The translations under genes and the position numbers were made by a program. Positions 47,206 through 58,239 of a DNA stretch of 64,000 bases are shown here, piece after piece. The DNA is taken from positions 541,536 through 605,535 of the forward strand of contig MNCI01028318.1 in the NCBI GenBank assembly GCA_015680685.1, written 5' to 3'. The notes under the pieces were generated by a model. The model made no database searches. It saw nothing but the letters and a program-made list of their open reading frames with translations, and was not told the origin of the DNA. The stretch comes from Gnetum montanum. Taxonomy: Eukaryota > Streptophyta > Gnetopsida > Gnetales > Gnetaceae. The number at the start of each line of letters is the position of its first letter. Position 1 is the first letter of the stretch.

Positions 47206-48170
47206 ATTGGCTCGATTTTTTCCAAAACAAAAAATGAGTAACTGTAACAGAAAGCTGATATATTTTTATCGAGCATATACTTCCAAGTACAAGGAATTAT
47301 ATGTCCTTAGCTCAAATTGTTGCAAGAGAATTTCTCATTTACTATGAATATGTGTCTATATAATAAATAAATGTAACTGAAGCTGAAAGAACCGTAAGCA
47401 TGATAACTTTCATATTACAGAAACATACAATTTTGCAACTTCATAATTAAAGATAAAACTTGATGGTTATGGTTCATAAGGCATGCATTGGAATGAATTC
47501 TTCGTCAAATTTGCAGTAAATAAAGAAAACAGTAGAGTAATAAAATAAGAGGAATATCCCAATTGGGTGAACATATGTTAAGGTTTTTTTTTTACAAAGC
47601 ATCAGACCATCAGGCAACATAATCTCTCATGAAACTAAATTTAACATGGTAACGCCGACAAAGAACAAAAAAAGTTAAGTTACTTGTTTACAAAAATCAA
47701 ATATCTCAGGCCCTTATCGGTACACACATTTTTTCCCGTAAGCTATTGACTATATATGTATTTACATATATAAGGCAATCTCAATAAATTCCAAAATCGC
47801 TCACATACAAAATTATGCATCAACTAGTTTACAGTATTCAAGGGTTATAACGGAAGTTGTGAGGCTTCGTTTCGTTAAGAATAATTTTGCACACATACAT
47901 GTGCCTTCATCACTTTGATGAGGCGTAATCAAACTTGAATGATTATTTTTCTTAGTAGCATTACATTAGCTACAAAGGTTAGATTAGCCATAATCAAACC
48001 CGAATCCTTATTTGTCTCAATCGTGTTACATTATCTGCAAAGGGTTAGACTATGAATTTGGAAAATTTGTCCAATTAATCGAGGACATACTTCTTTAAAG
48101 ATATTTTGAGACTTTGGCAATCTTCATGCCATTGTTACTTACCAATTATTGTGGGAGGAAAGGGAAAATC
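47206..48170. other. Unassigned AT-rich DNA
   Basis: No coding signal, no LTR pairing and no resemblance to the neighbouring elements that I could see. Confidence 0.5.
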
Positions 48171-48173
48171 ATC

Positions 48174-48484
48174 NCCCTGAATTAGTGTATGCTCGCACCC
48201 TTGGCCGAATTTGTTAAGAGTGAGAGCATAAATTTGGCCAAGAGTGAAAGCATATACCAATTCATGGAATTTTTTTTTCAGAAAACCCATCCTTAGGAAA
48301 ANTTGTACCTTATTTTTTCTAAGGATGGGTTTTCTGAAAAAAAAAATCCCTGAATTAGTGTATGCTCGCACGCTTGGCCGAATTTGTTAAGAGTGAGAGC
48401 ATAAATTTGGCCAAGAGTGAAAGCATACACCAATTCATGGAATTTTTTTTTCAGAAAACCCATCCTTAGGAAAAATAAGGTACA
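48174..48484. repeat. Near-identical duplication with inverted joint and Ns
   Basis: 48,175-48,301 and 48,348-48,474 are near-identical direct copies. Between them 48,305-48,346 is the reverse complement of 48,443-48,483. Single Ns lie at 48,174 and 48,302. This looks like an assembly or read fold-back artefact rather than biology. Confidence 0.75.
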
Positions 48485-48857
48485 GAACTCTTGTTCTTCG
48501 TCCAGAAGGCATGAAAATTTGGGTTTTTCAATCTTGTTCTTCGTCCAGAAATCATGAAATTTTTTACTCAAAAAACTTTTTACTTGTAAACTAATAAGAT
48601 TCTATCGGCCAATTTATAGATATATATTATAAATATATAACTAAGCTAGTGATCGTCAGTCATCTTCTGCTGCAACAATGATTTAAACATAACAAATAGA
48701 AATATTATAAGACCATGGAATGCTTTATTGAATGATCATAAACATGTTGTAATACAGCAGAAATGATCAATGTACAAACTTGCGTAATTGAAAATGTATA
48801 GTTACAAATGATATAATATTCAAAATGGTAAAAATTAGTTGACAGAAAAGAATGAGA

Positions 48858-49052
48858 TCATTCTTTATTTGATTTAATACGTTGCTCTTCATCCAATCTA
48901 CTTTGAAGGTGCGAAGCCTGAAATATCTTGATATATCTTTCTTTGTAGATCGGAGGGAACTCTATAAACATCATTGGTGAAAGAGGAGTCAATGTATCTA
49001 GAAGGCATGCCTCACCCTTAGACCCCTCATGATCTAAGATAAGGTTTGTCAA
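48858..49052 (-). CDS. Exon-like open frame, unknown
   Basis: 64 codons ending in TGA, of ordinary protein composition: DHEGSKGEACLLDTLTPL, MMFIEFPPIYKERYIKIFQA, LQSRLDEEQRIKSNKE. A possible intron acceptor (CTTATCTTAG) precedes GATCATGAGG on the minus strand, so it could be a last exon of a host gene or of a captured fragment. I do not recognise the family. It stands alone, with no neighbouring exon identified. Confidence 0.3.
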   Translation of the reverse strand: MTNLILDHEGSKGEACLLDTLTPLSPMMFIEFPPIYKERYIKIFQASHLQSRLDEEQRIKSNKE

Positions 49053-49900
49053 GGCACCGCACCAAAACTATCCAATCTTGGTTGCCTACATATTTGTGAT
49101 CATTGGATAAGTATAAAGAGGACTAAGAATGGAAGCAATAGGAGAAAGTCACAGTGGTAGCTTGGTATTGCCAATTTAGAATAGATTTTCTAACACTTAA
49201 GTGTCACTCAAGGGCACATTAGATTGTTTCATGGTCCTTGAACCATAGGGAGGAACCAGAAGAACCTTTGCCCTACCCTAGGACCTCTCTCCCATTTCAG
49301 CTCTCTTTTAAGCATGTTTGTCTTTAAATTACACATAATAAAGCTTAATTATAATGATGTCGAACATAGTAAATTTTTTTAAAAAAAAGATTGTGAGTTT
49401 GATAGTTGTCTAAGCCAACGCAATAGTAGAGAAGTAAATACAAGGGGGATTGAGTATGGGCAAAATGATCCAAGTTTGAATACAGGGCAAAACCAAATGT
49501 GGAGAAAAAATAAATCGAGGAAAGAGAAAAACAAATGTGAGTAAAGGTTGTCACCAGAGCAGCAACATAGAAAACACATAAGCGTTGGGGCTAGACAAAT
49601 CAATGCCAGTTTCCTTCTTAAAGTGGGACAGTACTTGTATTAATAAAGCAGAACAAAACAACGTCGGTGGGCTGGACAAATCAACTGAATTCGCGTTGTG
49701 AGTAGGGGTTAAGTTACCAAAGCAAGAGTGAGAAAGGGCAAAAAAACAAACAAAGCAAGGAGAAACAAATCAGCGTGACAAAAAATGGAAATGTACCGCA
49801 TCAAAATGTAGGCCATGGTTAGCAATCAGCCTCCTTGGAATACATTAAATCAAACGACAATGTACGGAATACATTAAAATGTCAAACGGCATTGTGTGCG
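49053..49900. other. Unassigned intergenic DNA
   Basis: Nothing supportable; open frames here are short and low in complexity. Confidence 0.45.
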
Positions 49901-49903
49901 CTT

Positions 49904-50013
49904 ACACTTCTCACACTTGTTTGCATCTCCAAGAAATTTTCAAGCAATTTACACTGTTCACGCTCGTTTGTTTCTCCAAAGAATTTCCTGGAAATTTACA
50001 CGGCTCACACTTC
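49904..50013. repeat. Tandem repeat, 47-bp unit, about 2.3 copies
   Basis: Units 49,904-49,950, 49,951-49,997 and a partial 49,998-50,013, each beginning ACACNNNTCAC and ending AAATTT/CAATTT with a central TCTCCAA. Confidence 0.8.
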
Positions 50014-51235
50014 TTCACTTTCCTTTACTTTTATGTCTTGTTGGATATGTAATAATCTAGAGGCGTTGTAGCAAAGCAAAATTGCCAAAAAGTGTAAGAG
50101 TGAGAAGAGTAGAGATTTTGCCGCAGAGAATGGAGAGCAGGGTTCATGCACATGTAGTATTTTGCAGTAGTTGCAGAAAAAGAAGCAGTTGCCAGCGTCT
50201 GATTCCACGCAGAGGGCAAATTTTGTCTCACATAATCTATGACTTGATTCGCTGATTTTCTCACCGCTTTATCTGTTCCAGGCCAAAACGGTCGTCACGT
50301 CAACGCACTAAAACCCACCCACGCTTTTTCAGTTGCTGATGAGCACATTCAGTGGCCTTTCATGGAACCTTGGGACATTATTCCAAAGTATTTATGCAAA
50401 GTAAACTTTCTGGTGCTAGGACACACAAATTCCACAACTTGAGAGCCTTTCTACAATTTTATCTAGCAAGTTGAGACATCCTTTACACCATTTTATTTGT
50501 CGCAATGCGAGGACTTGTGTGATGAAAAATTTCGTCGTCACGTCAATGCATGCAACGACCAAAATTCTTCTGCTCATGTTGTGCCGCTGGCGACTCTCAG
50601 TCAAACACAGGTTTGAATCTGAAAAACTGCACTCCATTGTGAATGCCGCACCTTCTTAACGCAAGCTTTCACGCACTCGGCCAAAACGGAAGCAAAAATG
50701 GATGCAAACGCGGTGGCATCGGCTCTGGCGGTTGTCATGTTTTCATTCTCGTTCTGTTTCGTGCCGGCATAAGGGCAGAAGCTAGGGTTTGAGTGCAGTG
50801 CGGCAATGAAGGGAAAATCGTGCCGATCTTCGCCTCTGGCCGCGGATGCAGTCGCAGCCGCAGCGACAGTCAAGGCCGTAGCTCTGGTAGGTCTGTCAGA
50901 TCTGCTAGTCATGGTCGCAGTAGAGGCTGCGGTTCTAATAGATATAATTGGGTGATTGGCTTATTCATGGCATAAGTAATTCAGGTTGGGCTGTCATCTG
51001 CAGCAGCGCCTCCTATGTCGTTAGCATCCGGTGCTTCACCACTGCGGCCACACAAAGAGCCATGACAGACAAAGAAAATCGTCACCGTGGAGAACTCACA
51101 GAACAATCTGCAACACGTCATGTCGTCCCTCCTGCAGTGCCATTCCTCACACTTTTACACAAGGAAGTTGCCAAGTTTGCATCCACCAAACAGCTCCAGA
51201 ATCTGGGCAAAATTTTCTTTCCTACGGCAGACAGT

Positions 51236-51291
51236 AGAATCTGGGCCAAAATTCCACCGCAGCAAAATCTGGGTCAAAATTCCACCGCAGC
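51236..51291. repeat. Direct repeat, 28-bp unit, 2 copies
   Basis: 51,236-51,263 and 51,264-51,291 are nearly identical (AATCTGGGYCAAAATTCCAC core), with a third, partial ATCTGGGCAAAATTTT upstream at 51,199. Confidence 0.8.
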
Positions 51292-52391
51292 AATAGGACG
51301 CTTTGAGGGAATAATCTCTCTTCCACCATTCCTGCATGCTGCACTGCACCATGTCTCTAACGGGTCTGCAGTCGTCTGCAACTTTCCATTTCTTCTTTTC
51401 CCCTACGTGGATGACGAACCTGCCATGCATGCCATCCTTTCTGCCGGACTTGCGGAAGGCAAATTGCAGATTCTCTACAACACCAGGCCTACGCTGAAAT
51501 AGCAGCGTAGAAAAAAGAAAGGTTGCTAAATTCAAGCTCTCAGACAACGTCGGACGTTACGGTGCGTGCTGAAGGTTGAGATCTCTGATTTTACAGCTTC
51601 CATTAACATCCATTGTCATGTTTCCATGTTCAGGCATTCGGTCCTCAGATGAACTCATACGTTGGGTCCTATATCATAGTTGCCGTTCTTAGGCAGTATC
51701 AGAGATTTCCTTACCGCCATAAACACAAAATTCAAAGCACTGATTTCACGCAAATCCTCACAGATAAAATTAAACCAACCACTGTAATTCCCTCAAAACT
51801 TTAAAAAAAGAAAAAAGCTCCGTTCATAATAGGTGAGGGTCGTTGATCGCATAAAAGCTTTGATATTTTTTGATGGCATCCATGCTTATTCATAATAGCC
51901 GTGAATATTCCCAAGGAATTGCTGTTTTTCTTCGATGAAATGTTGTTGTAAGTTATATGCATAATACACCATGTCAACCTTGTTCCGGCCACCCAACAAT
52001 AGCATTTGCTTTTCACACAAACGTGGAATCAGGTTAAGACTTTTTGCTTATTTTGTTGGGCCTTAAGCATAAGGACTTTAGGAATTTTAGGCCCTGGTGG
52101 CCCTTCGCATTTTGGATCACACGTCCCCCTCGGCCTTCGCCTCCTGTTTCGATCCTGTTCTGCATCCTGATCAGCGCATCGTTTCTGTCTTCGGCCACAA
52201 TGCTGGATCTGCTTCTGCACAGAACTCAAGCCCTCCTGCTCCTGCTCCTGCTGCTCCATGCACTGTTTTCACTTTCTTTATCACCTAGAATGATTTGGAC
52301 GTAACCTTTCATAACACAACGTAACTTTTCATTGTGATGCACAAAGTTGTGTTACTGAAATGGCCTGTCTAGAATTTTAGTTACACGTCGG

Positions 52392-52424
52392 TAAAGTCAA
52401 CGTGGAAAAGTCAACGTTGGTCAG
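52392..52424. promoter_or_regulatory. GTCAAC (W-box-like) cluster
   Basis: Two AAAGTCAACGT copies 16 bp apart followed by GGTCAG. GTCAA is the reverse of the TTGAC core bound by WRKY factors. No adjacent gene was identified, so the role is speculative. Confidence 0.25.
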
Positions 52425-52739
52425 CATTACACACAAAAAATTAGCAAAAAATTAGCATTACTGAATTATGACCGGTAATGGCTTATCAGCCAAATGATAG
52501 ATTGAAGCATGTGCAGCAAATATAGTTGAATGATTGACAAGCACATAGGTCATTTCGTAGAGCTTTTAAAAACCATTAAAAGTGGTCAACCAAAAGAATA
52601 GATAATTAATGTATGAGGATCACTTTCAAAACTTTGAAAAACTAAAATAGCATATCTTTCTATAGCATCAACCCCAAAAATTTGATTGGGCTTATATGAA
52701 TCAAAGGTAACTACATGCAATAATGATTACATATTTGCA

Positions 52740-54642
52740 ATGTTATATGTTATTTCCCTGCTAAAGGCACTGAGAGAGGGGGAGGTGAATGAGGGCCTTA
52801 TAAAAATTTGAGTTAGACAAAGAGATTGCCAAAAGGACTAAAAAAACCCTGAAGAAACTTAATGCAAAAAACAAAACACCTATGTAGAAAAGATTACACA
52901 GACACCAAACTTTTAAGATGGTTCAACTGCTAAATTGGCTAGCCTACATCTACCATAAAACTCTCTCTAGATCCTAGGGGGTAGAGTAATATATTAATCA
53001 AAGAAAATCACAAGGCTTCCTTTACAATCCTAGATTGAGCACAACCACTAGACTTGAAGTCATAGAAATTCACTTTCATAGTATAGAGGAAGGAAAATAC
53101 TCTCCCTTGTCTCAACATAGAGACTTAAGAGTTACCAAGCTTTCTAAGAAAAAGAAAATAAAGCTTTTATAGAGAAGAGATAGAGAGAGAAATTGAGAAG
53201 AAGAGGAGAAGCATAGAACAAGAAATTCTAGTTCAAGCATAAGGTCAAAAACTAGAATACCAAAACTAAGCTAGACTACTTTGATTTATACCTATCATTC
53301 TTTTTAGTTGTTCATTACTAGAGAAGTATGAGAAGTAGTAAGCTATGACCATTACCAATATGTTGGAAGAGTAGTTGAAGAAGAAAAAGTTATATCTGTT
53401 ACATTTGAGCTTCCATTACTACATTTGGTGTGAGTATTAAAAGCTTAGCAGAGAAGGAAAAAAATTGTCATTTCACTTTTGGCTTTAATAGTTCCTTTAC
53501 TTCTAGCAAAAATAAGAAGCTCTTCTTGTATAATGGATTTTAAGTTTTAACTAAAAACTTCCATCTTTTTCATTAATGAGGGTTAGCTTACTTTCATAAC
53601 AATACATACTCTAGCTTTACATATAATAGCTCCTTTTAATCTAAGTTTATAATGCCCCTTATATTTTTGTTGATATAGCACAGTTTTTCTGGGTGTAGCT
53701 TATATAGAATCAAAATTTGTGTCTAAATTAGTTCTAGTTTTAAGAAAGCTATTAAAACCAACTTATATTCTTTGGAATGAGCTTTCCTTCTACTTAGGCT
53801 AACATGGCAATGAGCTCTTTAAATAAAATATGAACCTTTTTGATTCTCATGACTTTTTTTCTTTTTAAAATAAGCTTTCTTGTGCATGCAATAAAAGGAG
53901 CTAATGTGGTAGAGCTATTTTCGACAAGTTTTCATAGAACCAAGAACTACTACAAGAGTTGATTCTAAATAAGAGCTTAATTCTGAAGCTGACATAGTAG
54001 AGTTGATTGAATGAGCTGTTTGTAGAACCAAAAAATGGCTCTACAAGCTAGTTATGTTTTAGAGCTTTCTTTCTCGGTTGACATGGAAGAGCTATTTTTC
54101 ATTCATTTGTAGAACCAAAATATGCTTCTACGAGTTAGTTCTAAGAGCTGAGTTGGATTAATAAAACTTTTTTGTGCACATGCTCTAAAAATTGTTTAAG
54201 CTTGACCCCACTAAGTCCTTCAAAAGCCAACATGGTAGAACCAATTTAAGCTATATTTATAGAGATAAATGAAAAGCTAAGCAACATTTAAAAAAAAAAC
54301 TATTCGAGTGCATATGATGTTGACCTAGAAGAGTCATACTAGAGGAGCTAAGTAAAACCAAAAAATGGTTCTACAAACTAGTTCTACTTGTTGATATGAC
54401 AAACAAACATTTCTTTGTGAAAGATTAGATGAAAGCTCAAAACCAAGTGAAACAAAGGCTCCAATGTAAAGATAAACCTACACCAAGTTCAAAACATACA
54501 AAAATTTTCCCTTTCTTGAGATTGGGAGGGCTCTCAAAGTAATGTTGAATGAAAGGAAGAACATACAAAGCTAGACACATAGAATAGTGGTTACAAGCTT
54601 AGAATCACCACATAGATCAACTTATCTTAAACATATAAATTA
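52740..54642. other. Repeat DNA with degenerate tandem units, unassigned element
   Basis: Starts near a CACTGAGAGAGGGGGAGGTG block (52,769). From 53,930 to 54,400 it carries degenerate units around GTAGAACCAAAAAATGG and CTCTACAAGCTAGTT (53,935, 54,012, 54,107, 54,352). No coding signal. It is interrupted at 54,643 by Copia H and resumes at 59,457. It could be a long LTR or a non-autonomous element. Confidence 0.45.
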
Positions 54643-54921
54643 TATAAAATTGGAAGAATAAAGAATTCTTCTTAATGATTACTATTGAAACTTATATAGG
54701 AGCAACATATTTATGCTATTATGAGAAAAACTAAAAATGGAAATTAGAGAAGAAAAAGAAGAAGAAAAGGAAACTTGAGTAAAACATACAACAACCATAA
54801 CTATGATCTAAAAAGAATAAGGAAAGACTTGATCTTGAGCAACAAAATAAGGGCATGTTAGTTTTAACAATGTTGAGAATGACGTAATTGGCTTTGCAAC
54901 CATGATCACATAGTTCATGCA
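54643..54921 (-). repeat. 3' LTR of Copia element H
   Basis: 279 bp, colinear with 59,177-59,456 (TATAAAATTGGAAGAATA..., CATATTTATGCTATTATGA, CAACCATGATCACATAGTTC). The polypurine tract, element strand CTTGAGGGAGGCTCT, abuts it at 54,922-54,936. Confidence 0.88.
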
Positions 54922-55059
54922 AGAGCCTCCCTCAAGCTAATGTGGTAGAGAAACACATCAAATCTTGCTATCAAAGTAAACATCATTGCCTCCCTCAAGT
55001 TGATGATTAGTGTCACCAAATCCAATCAAGCATAGGATGATGTGAAACTAAATGTGACT

Positions 55060-55700
55060 AAAACCTTTGGTGAATATGTCTACAAGTTGAGAATAAGAGG
55101 GCACAAAGATGAACTATAATAATTTTTCCTCATATTTTTGGCAAACAAAATGACAATCCATTTCAATATGTTTAGTTTGCTCATGAAACATTGGATTGGT
55201 GCTGATGTGGATTGTGAATTGATTATCACAATGTAAAGAAATTAGCCTTGGAACCTCAATGAACATGCATTTGAGTATAACAGTTAACCAGACTACCTCC
55301 TTTTTTGCCTTGGCTAGAGCATGGTACTTGGTCTTAGTCGATGAAAGGGAAATGGTAGGCTATGACTTTGAACACCATGTTAGGGGGGCATTACCAAGAA
55401 AATAGATGAATCCCATCATGAATCATCACATCATTGGACATGCACCCCAACCTACATCACAATAAGCCTTCAAGATAAGATCATTATTTTTGGATAAAAG
55501 AGCCCATTGGATGTTGTTCCACTTATGTATTGAATGACATGTTCAGCCATATTCATGTATGGCCCTTTGGAATGTTGAAGGAATTGACTAAGAAGGTTTA
55601 CTACATATGATAAATTTGGGTGAATCAAAGTTAAGTAAAGAAGCATGCCAATGAGTCATCTATATTCTTAGCTGTTAAGAAGAGATGCTCCTTCATTTGC
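55060..55700 (-). pseudogene. Copia element H RNase H
   Basis: Minus strand: a TKYHALAKAKKEVVWLTVIL block near 55,290-55,340 (usual SS-AEAEYxAxxxxxxE), ISLHCDNQFTIHIS (DNxxAI block, near 55,220) and NPMFHEQTKHIEMDCHFV (near 55,140-55,190). Degrades the RNA template. Stops present. Confidence 0.72.
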
Positions 55701-56560
55701 AGAAAGACCATGCTATTGTGGCATTGGTTTATTGAACTTCCTCATGTGCTCAACATCTACTTCTCCAATAATATCTTGAGCATACTTATTTTGATTCAAG
55801 TAAACTCCATCTTTGGTTTGCTTGATCTCCAAACTAAGAAAATACATTAATGTGCCTAAATCCTTGTTTTGAAACTGGCTTTGAAGATACCATTTGAAAT
55901 GGATGCAATTTTGATTGTTGTTTCTCATAATAATAATATCATTAATGTAGACCAACACAATAATATCACCAATGTAGACCAACACAAGAAGCTTTTCATT
56001 TCCTTTATTCATGATGAAGAGACAATTGTTCAAATTGTTTTGATGAAAACCATAACAAAGCAAGGTGTCAGTAACCTTACCAAACAACTATTTAGAAGTT
56101 TGTTTGACACCATATAGATACTTGTGTAGTCGATAAACAAAATTATTATTTCTAGTATGAAACCATTAAAGCAACTTCATATATACTTCTTCATCAAGGT
56201 TCCCATTCAAGAAAACATTGTTGACATCAAGTTGGTGTAGATCCCATCCATTGGTGGTAGCAATTGTAACGAAACATTTAATAGAAGAACATTTTACCAT
56301 AGAAGCAAAATTCTCATTGTAGTCTTCTCCTTTAATCTAACTATAGCCTTTTTCAACTAGTCTAGCCTTGTATTTTTCTACTATACCATCTATGTTATGC
56401 TTTATTTTGAACACACATTTTGAACGAATGGCTCATTTTCCTCTTGGCAATTCAACAACACACCATTAGTAAGTGCTTTCAATTCTTTCTCCATGGCATC
56501 TCTCCACTTAGAGTGTTGTGATGCTTCCTCAAAATTCATAGGCTAAAGAAATAAATTTTG
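55701..56560 (-). pseudogene. Copia element H reverse transcriptase (RVT_2), duplicated active site
   Basis: The frame 55,713-56,087 (124 codons) holds the palm: LLCYGFHQNNLNNCLFI, NKDLGTLMYFLSLEIKQTKD and GVYLNQNKYAQDIIGE, all standard Copia RT blocks. The catalytic box is tandemly duplicated in frame, LVYIGDIIVLVYINDIIIM, in place of one YVDDII. It results from a 27-bp direct repeat (55,933-55,959 and 55,960-55,986), and neither copy keeps Asp-Asp. Upstream, 56,100-56,560 contains the fingers with stops. Confidence 0.82.
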
Positions 56561-56599
56561 TATACTATTTGGATTCTCAATAATACATGCATGTTTGCC

Positions 56600-57780
56600 A
56601 ATATTCATCAAAGAATTAGTAGTTCTACATAAAGATTCAGTTTTGAATGTACCTTCCTACTCTACCTTGGACAATTCAAGTTTGATCAAAGTAGTTTGAT
56701 GTGAAGGAGGACTAGCTTCAATGTTCATGCTAATCACATAATCATCAAGATATGTTGGCATTCAAAAATCTTGAATGGGTGTTCCTATCTTATTAATAAT
56801 TTCTTCATGCATGGTGTCTCCTACAATCATATTTATCTCATTTTTTCCAAATCCTCACCATCTTTTGTCTCTCCATCATTTTTGCGAATGCTGATATTGT
56901 GAGGCATTTGTCAATGGTTTGCCTCTCTCTGAACATTGTTTTCAAAGAGAAAAGAATCTTCATATAAGAATACATCTTATGGTTCAAGGATCTTCTTGTT
57001 CTCAAGCTTTGACACCTTATACCCCCTTCTTCCCCATTGTCAAACCAATAATGGCACACCTTCAAGACCTAGCTTTGAACTTATCATGTCGCTTTGGCTT
57101 GATGTAGACATAACATAAGCACCTGAACATGTGTAAGTGCTCATATGTTGGTTTTCTTCAAAAGGCATCTCCTATGGGGTTTTTCCATCATGACATTCAC
57201 TTGGCATTATGCTGATCAAATATGTTGTAGTTATCATGCACTCACCCCACTGGAACTTTAAGGCATGAGCAACTTCAAGGAGGTGATGGTATTTTCTCTC
57301 AACTAAACCATTTTGTTGATATATGTGAGGACACATAGTTTAATGAAGCATTCCTTAGTCAACTACAATTTCTTTGAAGCTTCCAAAGACAAACTCGAGT
57401 GCATTATCATATCAAACTTATTTGAACTACTTTCTAGATTGTGTCTTGATAAGTTTAATAAAGTCCTTGAAAAATATTAATGCCTTAGATTTATCTCTCA
57501 TTAAATAAATCAAGGTTCTTCTAGAATAATCATAAAAAATTGTGAGAAAATGTGATTAGCCATTATGTGCTTGGAATGATAAGGGTCCCAAGTATCAATA
57601 TGAACCAAATCAAAAGTATTCATTGATTTATTATTCCCAATAGGAAATTTCTTTTGACATTGTTTAGAATAGTGGCAAACATCACAAGGCCTTGGCTTAA
57701 CAAAAACATCTAGAAAATTCTTTACTCTACATAATGAAAAATTCCTTACTCTTTGATGAAATAAGCCATCTTGCATATTA
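56600..57780 (-). pseudogene. Copia element H integrase with GAG-pre-integrase domain
   Basis: The frame 57,510-57,776 carries LFHQRVRNFSLCRVKNF and CDVCHYSKQCQKKFPIGNNK, the zinc-binding pre-integrase domain (CxxC kept; the HxxxGH part is altered to HQRVRN). NTFDLVHIDTWDPYHSKHIM, the start of the core with the first catalytic Asp, follows. Further core remnants near 57,300-57,480; the C-terminal region 56,838-57,065 has EGGIRCQSLRTRRSLNHKMY (GxRCxxLDxxxxKxMY). Integration enzyme, not functional. Confidence 0.78.
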
Positions 57781-58069
57781 GACTCCCTGCGTAGATCTTC
57801 TAAGTTGATCCCTTGTTGAGTCAGTAAAGGCCCCTTCTTAGCTTACCCAATCTTATGACCATCATGTTGGCAAGGTCCTATATGATGCATTCATTTTGTG
57901 AAAACATAATTAAACATCTTAATTGATGTATTATTTTGCTAATAGATATCAAATTACAAATGAAATTAGGCAAGCATAAGACATTTTTGAGTCAAAGAAT
58001 TTCATTTAACTCTGCATTAGCAATTAACTTTACTTCTGTCCAATCTTCATTAGCCAAGACAACTTTAAT

Positions 58070-58230
58070 CAGTAAAAGAAGTTTAATGGAATTATTTAAT
58101 ACTTTTTCTTCTAATATTACATGATCAGATGCTCCACTATTAATAATCTAGGTAGTGGAATTAATCTTACCAATAAAGATGACTGTATGACTAATCTGAT
58201 TCGCCTTAGCTAGCAACACCAACAACTAGT
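58070..58230 (-). pseudogene. Copia element H protease scrap
   Basis: Minus-strand reading IINSGASDHVILEEKVLNNS near 58,095-58,150: the Copia protease motif W-x-(L/I)-D-S-G-A-S-x-H with the catalytic Asp changed to Asn. Confidence 0.7.
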
Positions 58231-58239
58231 TATATTGCT

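Larger units (their letters stand above)
50270..52450. other. CpG-retaining segment with open frames, possible genic DNA
   Basis: Higher GC and many CpG in contrast to the decayed repeats. Includes a paired CGTCACGTCAA motif (50,292 and 50,539). Open frames: a 24-codon frame from 50,700 (MDANAVASALAVVMFSFSFC), a Ser/Arg-rich frame 50,793-50,975 (CSRSRSDSQGRSSGRS), and a 184-codon frame 50,948-51,502. These overlap open frames on the other strand (50,601-50,912; 51,155-51,547). None is recognised. A 28-bp direct repeat inside the longest frame changes phase, which argues against a conserved protein. It could be a promoter/first-exon region, a non-coding RNA locus or an unrecognised LTR. Confidence 0.35.

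Noticed and set aside
51155-51547. 130-codon minus-strand frame opposite the 184-codon plus frame
   Set aside because: No domain, and both strands are open through the same CpG-rich DNA with a phase-shifting repeat; neither can be preferred.
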